A DNA stretch of 64,000 nucleotides from Bacillota bacterium. GTDB lineage: Bacteria > Bacillota > Clostridia > Lachnospirales > Lachnospiraceae. Location of the stretch: positions 248,001 to 312,000 of the forward strand of contig JAEYLX010000026.1 in NCBI GenBank assembly GCA_023407575.1. Reading direction: 5' to 3'. The notes under the pieces are model-generated. The model worked only from the letters and a program-made list of their open reading frames with translations, did not search any database and was not told where the DNA came from. A program made the translations under genes and the position numbers. Positions 25,522 to 32,891 of this stretch are shown piece after piece; within the stretch, counting starts at the first letter, position 1; each line of letters begins with the position of its first letter.

Positions 25522-26199
25522 GTGAACATGTTTCGATATGAAACTCATCTACACACCAGTGAGGCAAGCGCTTGCGCTACCTATACAGCAGTACAACAGG
25601 TGAAAAGCTATAAGGCAGCAGGTTATGACGGTATTGTTGTTACAGATCACTTTTTTAATGGTAATAGCACTGTTCCTAGAAATTTACCCTGGGATGAGCG
25701 TGTAGAACAGTTTTATAAGGGTTATGAGAATGCAAAGAGTGAAGGAGACCGTATTGGTCTTTCTGTATTTTTTGGTTGGGAAGCTACCTTTGACACCACT
25801 GACTTTCTAATATATGGACTTGATAAAGAGTGGTTGCTGGACTATCCAGATATATTATCCTGGTCCATGAAAGAGCAATATCAGAGAGTACAGGAAGCAG
25901 GCGGGCTGGTAATTCATGCACATCCCTTTCGCATTCGCCCGTATATTCATACAATACGATTGGTTCCAGATTGTGTGGATGCAGTGGAAGCAATCAATGT
26001 AGGAAATAGGAATAAGGAATTTGATCAGCAAGCCTATGACTATGCTTTAAAATATAATTTTCCTATGACAGCTGGAACGGATGCTCATAGTAAGGAACCA
26101 CTACATAGTGGAATTGAATTTCCTTATAAAATAAATAATATAAAAGAGTTAATTACTGGTATTAGAAACAGGAAACAAACATTAATCACTCCTTGGTAG
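25522..26199 (+). CDS. PHP-domain phosphoesterase
   Basis: 225 residues of the PHP family. Metal-binding motifs in order: ETHLHTSEAS (residues about 7-16), VTDHFF, a Glu in FFGWEATF, IHAHPFR and GTDAHSK near the C-terminus. The fold hydrolyses phosphoesters with two or three metals; relatives include histidinol phosphatase, nucleoside 3',5'-bisphosphatase and polymerase-linked PHP domains. This single-domain form is a cytosolic phosphatase whose substrate cannot be told. The GTG start at 25522 has AGGAAGGGA upstream; an ATG two codons later is an alternative. The lysA gene follows 125 nt downstream. Confidence 0.85.
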   Translation: MNMFRYETHLHTSEASACATYTAVQQVKSYKAAGYDGIVVTDHFFNGNSTVPRNLPWDERVEQFYKGYENAKSEGDRIGLSVFFGWEATFDTTDFLIYGLDKEWLLDYPDILSWSMKEQYQRVQEAGGLVIHAHPFRIRPYIHTIRLVPDCVDAVEAINVGNRNKEFDQQAYDYALKYNFPMTAGTDAHSKEPLHSGIEFPYKINNIKELITGIRNRKQTLITPW

Positions 26200-26324
26200 T
26201 TTAGAATATTTTATTGCTCTTGTTACTCAGAGATGGAACAATAAGAAGCCTGAGGCAGAGAAGTTAAAAATAGATATTTAGAAGCAAAAGTAAAGACGGG
26301 AAAAGTTATTGATAGGAGGTCATT

Positions 26325-27578
26325 ATGAAAACACCATTTGTTACGCCCCAGCAACTGCAGGAAATAACAAAGCAGTATCCGACGCCTTTTCACATCTATG
26401 ACGAGAAGGGGATTCGTGAAAATGCAAGAAAGCTAAATCAAGCCTTTGCTTGGAATAAAGGCTTTAAGGAATATTTTGCAGTAAAAGCTACACCAAACCC
26501 TTACATTCTTAGTATATTAAAAGAAGAGGGCTGCGGTATGGACTGCTCCTCTATGACTGAGCTTATGATGTCCGAGGTAACAGGTTTTGCAGGCGATGAT
26601 ATTATGTTCTCTTCCAATGCAACTCCGGCAGAGGATTTTATCAAAGCAAAAGAGCTGAATGCAATTATAAACCTGGATGACTTTACACACATTGACTATC
26701 TTGAAAAGGTGGTAGGTATTCCAGAGAAAATCTGCTGTCGTTATAATCCAGGTGGGGTATTTAAGACCTCCAATGGCATTATGGACAATCCGGGTGATGC
26801 AAAATACGGCTTTACAAAAGAACAGCTGATTGAAGGCTTTATAAAGCTGAAGGAGAAAGGTGCAAAAACCTTTGGTATCCATTCCTTCCTGGCAAGTAAT
26901 ACCGCAACCAATGAATATTATCCGACTTTGGCGGCAATCTTATTTGAGCTGGCTGTTGAGGTTCGTGATAAAACAGGTGCGGATATAAAATTCATTAATC
27001 TTTCTGGTGGGGTAGGAATACCTTATAAACCAGATGAACCAGCAAATGATATTATGGAAATCGGCGAAGGTGTTCGTAAAGCTTTTGAAGAAATTCTTGT
27101 ACCAGCTGGAATGGGCGATATCGCTATTTATACAGAACTTGGACGATTTATGTTAGCTCCTTATGGACATCTCATTGCTACAGCAATCCATGAAAAACAT
27201 ATTTATAAGGAATACATTGGACTCGATGCCTGTGCGGTTAACCTGATGAGACCTGCTATGTATGGAGCTTATCACCATATCACCGTTGTGGGTAAGGAAA
27301 ATGAACCCTGCGATTATAAATATGATATTACCGGTTCCTTATGCGAGAACAATGATAAGTTTGCAATTGATCGTATGCTTCCAAAGATTGATATAGGTGA
27401 CCTAGTGGTTATTCATGATACAGGTGCACATGGCTTTGCAATGGGTTATAATTATAACGGCAAGTTAAAATCTGCAGAGCTGTTACTGAAGGAAGATGGT
27501 ACCCTACAACAGATACGAAGAGCAGAAACCCCTGCTGATTATTTTGCAACATTTGATTTTACAGGAATATTTCAGTAG
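26325..27578 (+). CDS. lysA: diaminopimelate decarboxylase
   Basis: 417 residues of the fold III PLP decarboxylases. Lys54 in YFAVKATPNP forms the Schiff base; HSFLASN, NLSGGVGIPY and ELGRFMLAPYG contribute the PLP and dimer sites, and SLCENNDKFA holds the active-site cysteine donated across the dimer. It makes L-lysine from meso-diaminopimelate. The position upstream of greA-lysS fits a lysine-related neighbourhood, although a promoter and repeat separate them. It could be a carboxynorspermidine-type relative, but the SLCE block supports LysA. AGGAGG precedes the ATG. No lysine riboswitch is seen upstream. Confidence 0.85.
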   Translation: MKTPFVTPQQLQEITKQYPTPFHIYDEKGIRENARKLNQAFAWNKGFKEYFAVKATPNPYILSILKEEGCGMDCSSMTELMMSEVTGFAGDDIMFSSNATPAEDFIKAKELNAIINLDDFTHIDYLEKVVGIPEKICCRYNPGGVFKTSNGIMDNPGDAKYGFTKEQLIEGFIKLKEKGAKTFGIHSFLASNTATNEYYPTLAAILFELAVEVRDKTGADIKFINLSGGVGIPYKPDEPANDIMEIGEGVRKAFEEILVPAGMGDIAIYTELGRFMLAPYGHLIATAIHEKHIYKEYIGLDACAVNLMRPAMYGAYHHITVVGKENEPCDYKYDITGSLCENNDKFAIDRMLPKIDIGDLVVIHDTGAHGFAMGYNYNGKLKSAELLLKEDGTLQQIRRAETPADYFATFDFTGIFQ

Positions 27579-27688
27579 AAAACAGGGTTAAAAATTGGAA
27601 ATAAATTATGAATTTCGTCGCAGAAAATGACACAAAAGTTCTAATATATTATTCCTAAAACAAAAGAATATTTTATAGACTTTGTTGA

Positions 27689-27758
27689 TAAGATATAATG
27701 TCAACACACATTATATCTTAGCTGAACAAAGAGAGTGTCATTGTGGCTCGAAGTGCCA
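27689..27758 (+). repeat. dispersed structured intergenic repeat, copy 2
   Basis: TAAGATATAATGT (27689-27701) pairs with ACATTATATCTTA (27708-27720), followed by GCTGAAC and a small hairpin TGGCTCGAAGTGCCA (27744-27758). It matches the 12.5-kb copy in order and spacing. The stem shows T-A in copy 1 against A-T here at one position, and the small hairpin also changes on both sides. It lies 75 nt upstream of the greA promoter; the rest of 27579-27916 holds no gene. Confidence 0.65.
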
Positions 27759-27833
27759 GTATTATGCAGTTTTTAACTGATAAAATGCATTTTTTTTAAG
27801 AACATGCAGGTAGGTGTAAAGGATTTAATAAGG

Positions 27834-27862
27834 TTGACAATATACTATTGATACGATATAAT
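27834..27862 (+). promoter_or_regulatory. consensus sigma-A promoter of greA-lysS
   Basis: Perfect TTGACA (27834-27839) and TATAAT (27857-27862) with a 17-bp spacer, 55 nt before the greA ATG. Confidence 0.9.
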
Positions 27863-27916
27863 ACTTTGAATGTATTGTATGTTGTATAAAAAGCAATATG
27901 GAGGAAGGGTGTTTTT

Positions 27917-28399
27917 ATGGTAGAAAAGAAGAACATATTGACTTATGCGGGATTACGACAACTGGAAGATGAGCTTCATGATCTTAAGGTAAATCAAAGA
28001 AAAATGGTAGCACAAAAAATCAAAGAAGCGAGAGAACAAGGGGATCTTTCAGAGAACGCAGAGTACGATGCCGCTAAGGATGAACAAAGGGACATTGAAG
28101 CCCGCATTGAAGAGATTGACAAAATACTCAAAAACGCTGAAGTAGTTGTAGAAGACGAAGTAGACGTTAATACAATTAATATTGGTTGCAAAATTAGAAT
28201 TTTAGACATGGAATATAATGAGGAATTGGAATATAAATTGGTTGGCTCAACAGAGGCGAACAGTTTAAGAGGTAAGATTTCCAATGAGTCTCCACTTGGA
28301 AGTAAATTAATCGGTAAAAAAGTGGGCGATGTTGTTAGTGTAGATACACATGCTGGAACAATGCAATATAAGATTTTACAGATTCAAAAATCTAATTAA
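27917..28399 (+). CDS. greA: transcription elongation factor GreA
   Basis: 160 residues. The N-terminal coiled coil (about 10-80) carries the acidic tip in AREQGDLSENAEYDAAKDEQ, which enters the RNA polymerase secondary channel to trigger transcript cleavage and rescue stalled complexes. The C-terminal FKBP-like domain has YKLVGSTEAN and SPLGSKLIGKKVGDVV. The length is the family standard. It has a perfect promoter and GGAGGAAGG ribosome site, and lysS follows after 68 nt with no evident terminator, so the two form an operon as in many Firmicutes. Confidence 0.97.
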   Translation: MVEKKNILTYAGLRQLEDELHDLKVNQRKMVAQKIKEAREQGDLSENAEYDAAKDEQRDIEARIEEIDKILKNAEVVVEDEVDVNTINIGCKIRILDMEYNEELEYKLVGSTEANSLRGKISNESPLGSKLIGKKVGDVVSVDTHAGTMQYKILQIQKSN

Positions 28400-28467
28400 T
28401 TAAAAGAGCAGAATTATTCGATAAAGTGCTCCTCTAGGGTGCATTACTGCGATATGAGGTGAAATTC

Positions 28468-29955
28468 ATGGCTGATGAGAGAGTTCAAACAGAGCAGGAT
28501 CTCAATGAGTTATTAAAGATTAAAAGAGCAAAATTAGCTGAACTTCAGGAAAATGGCAAGGACCCTTTTCAAACAATGAAGTATGAGGTTACCAATCATT
28601 CCAGCGAAATTATTAATAATTTTGAGGAATTTGAAGGTAAAACTGTGTCCATAGCCGGACGTATTATGTCCAAACGTGTTATGGGTAAAGCATCCTTTTG
28701 TAATATCAGAGATGTGCAGGGAGATGTGCAGGCATATGTTAAAAGGGATGAGGTTGGTGAAGAACCTTATGCAGAGTTTAAAAAATATGATATCGGTGAT
28801 ATTGTAGGTCTGGAAGGTGAGGTATTTAGAACTCATTCCGGAGAAGTGTCCATTAAAGCTGTTAAAGTAGTTTTATTAACTAAGAGTCTTCAGATATTAC
28901 CAGAGAAATATCATGGTCTGAAGGATACAGATACCAGATATAGACAACGCTATATCGATTTGATTGTTAATCCTGAGGTTAGAGATACCTTTATCAAACG
29001 CTCTCATATTATTCGTGAGATTCGTAATTATCTGGATGGTAAGGATTTCATTGAAGTTGAAACACCTGTACTTGTACCAAATGCGGGTGGAGCTGCAGCC
29101 AAGCCTTTTAATACGCATCATAATGCGTTAGATGAAGATTTACATCTTAGAATTTCACTTGAATTATATTTAAAGAGATTGATTGTTGGTGGATTAGAGC
29201 GTGTTTACGAAATTGGCAGAGTATTCCGTAACGAAGGTCTATCCGTTAGACATAATCCAGAGTTTACGTTATTAGAATTATATCAGGCATATACAGATTA
29301 TTATGGTATGATGGATTTAGTGGAAGAATTATTCCGTACAGTTGCAACGAAGGTGCTTGGAACAACTACAATATCCTATGATGGTATTGAAATTGATTTA
29401 GCAAAGCCTTTTGAGCGTCTTACCATGATTGAAGCAATAAAGAAATATGCAGATATCGACTTCACAGAAGTTGTGGATGAAGAGGCTGCTAAGGCATTAG
29501 CAAAGAAACATCATATTGCTTTTGAAACAAGACATAAGAGAGGCGACATTATTAACTTATTCTTTGAAGAATTTGTTGAGGAACATCTTGTTCAGCCAAC
29601 CTTTATTATGGATCATCCAGTAGAGATTTCTCCGCTTGCGAGCAGGAAGCCTACTGATCCAGATTATACAGAGCGTTTTGAGTTGTTCATTACCAGACGT
29701 GAGATGGCGAATGCTTTCTCCGAATTAAATGATCCACTTGACCAAAGAGGTCGTTTTGAAGCACAGGAAGCTTTAAGAGCTGCTGGTGACGAAGAAGCGA
29801 ACCAGTTAGATGAAGACTTCTTAACTGCTTTGGAATATGGTATGCCTCCTACAGGTGGTATAGGTATTGGAATTGACCGTTTCGTTATGTTGCTGACGGA
29901 TTCTGCGGCGATTAGGGATGTGTTGTTGTTCCCTACGATGAAGAATAAAGAGTAG
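28468..29955 (+). CDS. lysS: lysyl-tRNA synthetase, class II
   Basis: 495 residues from the ATG at 28468, six bases after GAGGTG; a GTG at 28459 overlaps that site and is less likely. The N-terminal OB-fold anticodon domain (about 50-150) is followed by the class II catalytic core: motif 1 near RSHIIREIRNYL, motif 2 YEIGRVFRNEGLSVRHNPEFT in two parts, and motif 3 GIGIGIDRFVMLL. It charges tRNA-Lys in the cytosol. It ends at the left border of the defence island; a T-tailed hairpin at 30040-30074 may be its terminator. Confidence 0.97.
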   Translation: MADERVQTEQDLNELLKIKRAKLAELQENGKDPFQTMKYEVTNHSSEIINNFEEFEGKTVSIAGRIMSKRVMGKASFCNIRDVQGDVQAYVKRDEVGEEPYAEFKKYDIGDIVGLEGEVFRTHSGEVSIKAVKVVLLTKSLQILPEKYHGLKDTDTRYRQRYIDLIVNPEVRDTFIKRSHIIREIRNYLDGKDFIEVETPVLVPNAGGAAAKPFNTHHNALDEDLHLRISLELYLKRLIVGGLERVYEIGRVFRNEGLSVRHNPEFTLLELYQAYTDYYGMMDLVEELFRTVATKVLGTTTISYDGIEIDLAKPFERLTMIEAIKKYADIDFTEVVDEEAAKALAKKHHIAFETRHKRGDIINLFFEEFVEEHLVQPTFIMDHPVEISPLASRKPTDPDYTERFELFITRREMANAFSELNDPLDQRGRFEAQEALRAAGDEEANQLDEDFLTALEYGMPPTGGIGIGIDRFVMLLTDSAAIRDVLLFPTMKNKE

Positions 29956-30039
29956 TAAACCCTGTATTAATGCGGGTTTGAGAAAAATAAGGTCAGGAAT
30001 TACAACCAACTTACGACCAAATAATAATGTATATTCAAC

Positions 30040-30074
30040 AAGAATCTCTTGGAAACAGGGGATTCTTTTTTTTT
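30040..30074 (+). terminator. terminator after lysS
   Basis: AAGAATC (30040-30046) pairs with GATTCTT (30061-30067), followed by an unbroken T run. A weaker AAACCC/GGGTTT hairpin is at 29957-29979. Confidence 0.75.
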
Positions 30075-30545
30075 GGCAAAAGACATATATAATGAGTACC
30101 GGTAGGCAAAAGCAAAGATGAAGGAATTTGTGAAAGCAAATCATAATATTGATATGTTTCATGTAGAGCAGTCTCAGGAGCAGGAAAAGAGAAAGCAGAG
30201 TAATTAAATAACACAGAGATAGTCTTTGAGGCAATCATCAGATTTACAGTTTGGTGGTTGCCCGCTTTTTTATCTTGGAGAAGCTGAAGATTCTCATAGC
30301 GCTCACGTTTGTGAGTGCGTAGCCAGACATTTGTAATGGGTGTTCTGGGGGGATTGGGGACACTCCACAACAAGTAATTGCACAAGGGCTAGTCCTATGC
30401 ACTACTTGCCAATTAGTCAATGAGATTGTTAATGATTCAACAAGTAGTTATAAAAACGTAAGGAAATTGTTGAGAATTAATAGAAAATGATTGCCATTAT
30501 TCCACAAAATGAATAAAATAAAAATAGTGTTTGCTGTACTTATTT
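30075..30545. other. degenerate mobile-element DNA with inverted repeats
   Basis: No intact gene. A protein-like stretch on the plus strand, MKEFVKANHNIDMFHVEQ and a Q/E/K-rich tail, ends near 30207. On the minus strand VWLRTHKRERYENLQLLQ is protein-like but cannot be assigned. Inverted repeats CTCAC/GTGAG (30302-30315) and CAAGTA/TACTTG (about 30371-30408, with TGCA arms inside) lie next to a G-rich run; such layouts occur near transfer origins or element ends, but I cannot show either. Confidence 0.35.
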
Positions 30546-30742
30546 GATGGAAGAGACAGATCGTATACTTAACAACAGCAGAAGTTGCAGAAAAGTGGGG
30601 GATTACTGGAAGAAGTGTCACGGTACTATGCGACGAGCGAAGAATTGAAGGAATGGTTCAAAAAAGGAGATAAGTGTTTGATCCCGAAAAAATGCAGATA
30701 AACCTATTGATGGAAGTCGAGTCCGTTATTCTGGACACTAAG
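30546..30742 (+). pseudogene. frameshifted excisionase-like HTH gene
   Basis: One frame reads VYLTTAEVAEKWGITGRS then VTVLCDERRIEGMVQK and stops; another frame continues as IPK.ADKPIDGSRVRYSGH after a shift in an A-rich run near 30690. Together these match the small HTH_17/excisionase-like proteins (AEVAEKWGIS..RV..LC..GRIEGA.....W.IP..A.KP.DGR) common on Clostridial mobile elements. The ATG at 30547 is in the wrong frame. It is therefore a decayed gene at the left edge of the defence operon. Confidence 0.6.
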
Positions 30743-30807
30743 ATTAGTAGAGTAAATTCAAATTATTTTACATAAATGATTATGACATAGAAACGGAGGA
30801 TAAGTGA

Positions 30808-32889
30808 GTGGCTGCGATTCATGATTTATTAGCTCAAATACAAGATGAAGCACTTCGTAATCGGATTGAGCAGGAAGTAGATAAATTGTCAAAAACTAAG
30901 AAGTTCGGTTTGGTTTTTGAAGAGCACTTACCAGAGTGTACACCATTATATGACATGCCTATAATAACTGGCTCAAATGTCATGTTGAGAAATAGTAAAG
31001 AAGATAAGTCTCTTTATGTTGTTGTGAAGATAGAAGATGAAAATGCTAAATGTGTTAAGAAGGAAAATCCAAAGGAAAATATTACTTTTGTTTTGGATGA
31101 TATTGTGCGTGTTGCGGAATTCGGCGAGCCGATTTATCCATACCTTAAACCTATTGACTTAGTTTGTAATGCTCCTGAAAGTGATTTGTGGCACACACTG
31201 ATTGAAGCGGATAACTACCACGCGCTTCAGTTGCTAGAGTATTTGTATGCCGGAAAAGTGGATTGTATTTATATAGATCCTCCGTATAATACAGGTGCAA
31301 AAGATTGGAAGTATAACAATGATTATGTTGATGGAAATGACACTTATAGACACAGCAAATGGTTATCAATGATACAAAAACGTTTGAGAATTGCCAGAAA
31401 ATTACTTAATCCAAATAATTCAGTACTTATTGTGACTATTGATGAGAAAGAGTATTTACATCTGGGATGTTTATTAGAAGAACTTTTCCCTGAAGGAAAA
31501 ATTCAAATGATAACTGCAGTTATCAATCCGAAAGGCAGAGCAACAAACTACTTTACTCGTACAGATGAGTATATATATTATGTCTTTTTAGGAGATGCAT
31601 CTGTGAATTTGATGTCTGCATCAGAGGGAGAAGTAGAAGTTCGGTGGCCTTATTTAAAACGAAGTGATTCTGATTCAACAAGAGGACATCGCCCACGACA
31701 GTTTTATCCTATATATATTAGTGATAAGACTAATAAAATTTTTTGCATTGGTGAACCAATTTCACATGACGTAAATAGATTATCTGTGAAAGATATCGAA
31801 GGGTGCGCAACAGTCTTTCCTGTAAATGAAGATGGTACAGAGATGGAATGGGGGCTAACGGCTCCCGTATTGGATAAACTAAATGAACAAGGATTTGTTC
31901 GTGTTGGTAAAAAAAGAAAGAATAATCCTATGCCGTATTCATTGAGTTATCTAAGTACCGCAGATGTTAAAAGAGTCGAAAATGGAGAACTTCACGTAGA
32001 AGGAACTCGAGAAGATGGGACTAAAATTGTTGTAAGCAAAAGCGGAAAAACGACAAGAATGCAAACAGTTTGGAATTCTAATATTTATGATGCGGGTGCA
32101 TATGGGAAATCCCTATTGGGAAATATGTTGCCAAATCGTAATTTTCCGTTTCCTAAATCATTATATGCAAGTTATGATTCATTAAAATATGTTGTATCAG
32201 ATAAGCCAAATGCATTAATCATTGATTTTTTTGCTGGAAGCGGCACAACTCTTCATGCGATTAATTTATTAAATGCTAATGATTCCGGGAAACGTCGTTG
32301 TATTTTAGTAACAAATAATGAAACATCAGATGAAGAAGCAATAATCCTTAAAAAAAATGGACTGCAACCGGGAGATGAAGAATGGAATACATTAGGAATT
32401 GCTCGTTATATTACATGGCCAAGAACAGTATGCAGTATTATGGGGAAAGATATCAATGGAAATTCTTTGACTGGAAATTATTTGGGTAGTGATTTATTAT
32501 TCGGAAATGGTTTTAACACAAATGCAGCATTTTATAAGCTTGGTTTTCTGAATAAAACAGCAGTTGCTCTTGGAATGCAATTTAAAGAGATGCTACCAAT
32601 TTTATGGATGAAATGTGGATCGGTTGGAAAGTGTCCATCTTTAGAATGTGATGAAATACCAGATATGCTTATTTTGCCTGAAAACAAATTTGCGGTACTT
32701 ATTAATGAAAATGCTTTCTCAGAATTCAAAGATGCTCTTTCAAATAAACAAGAAATTCAAACAGTGTTTATTATCACTGATTACGATGTAAATTATCGTT
32801 CAATGGCTAAAAGTTTGAATGTTGAAACAACATATCAGTTATATAGAGATTATCTTGATAATTTCAGAATCAATCATGGGAGGAATTAG
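30808..32889 (+). CDS. type III-like N6-adenine DNA methyltransferase (Mod)
   Basis: 693 residues of the beta-class Mod type: catalytic IDPPYNTG (DPPY from residue 157) precedes the SAM motif DFFAGSGTT (473-479). The region between the motifs (about 240-440) serves as target recognition domain. Mod of type III systems methylates adenine in an asymmetric site and gives specificity to Res. The GTG start has CGGAGGA 7 nt upstream. The next gene, Res-like, begins 3 nt after the stop, and five DISARM-type genes follow in the same direction. Classical class 1 DISARM uses a different adenine methylase family (DUF1156 type), so a Mod here is unusual. No repeat tract suggesting phase variation is seen. 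Confidence 0.88.
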   Translation: MAAIHDLLAQIQDEALRNRIEQEVDKLSKTKKFGLVFEEHLPECTPLYDMPIITGSNVMLRNSKEDKSLYVVVKIEDENAKCVKKENPKENITFVLDDIVRVAEFGEPIYPYLKPIDLVCNAPESDLWHTLIEADNYHALQLLEYLYAGKVDCIYIDPPYNTGAKDWKYNNDYVDGNDTYRHSKWLSMIQKRLRIARKLLNPNNSVLIVTIDEKEYLHLGCLLEELFPEGKIQMITAVINPKGRATNYFTRTDEYIYYVFLGDASVNLMSASEGEVEVRWPYLKRSDSDSTRGHRPRQFYPIYISDKTNKIFCIGEPISHDVNRLSVKDIEGCATVFPVNEDGTEMEWGLTAPVLDKLNEQGFVRVGKKRKNNPMPYSLSYLSTADVKRVENGELHVEGTREDGTKIVVSKSGKTTRMQTVWNSNIYDAGAYGKSLLGNMLPNRNFPFPKSLYASYDSLKYVVSDKPNALIIDFFAGSGTTLHAINLLNANDSGKRRCILVTNNETSDEEAIILKKNGLQPGDEEWNTLGIARYITWPRTVCSIMGKDINGNSLTGNYLGSDLLFGNGFNTNAAFYKLGFLNKTAVALGMQFKEMLPILWMKCGSVGKCPSLECDEIPDMLILPENKFAVLINENAFSEFKDALSNKQEIQTVFIITDYDVNYRSMAKSLNVETTYQLYRDYLDNFRINHGRN

Positions 32890-32891
32890 GA

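Noticed and set aside
26200..26324. Possible lysine riboswitch upstream of lysA
   Set aside because: The gap is only 125 nt and lacks the conserved L-box core and a terminator or anti-terminator.
30035..30385. Minus-strand open frame of 116 codons left of the defence island
   Set aside because: It runs through the lysS terminator, has no ribosome binding site and only one short protein-like stretch; treated as part of degenerate DNA.
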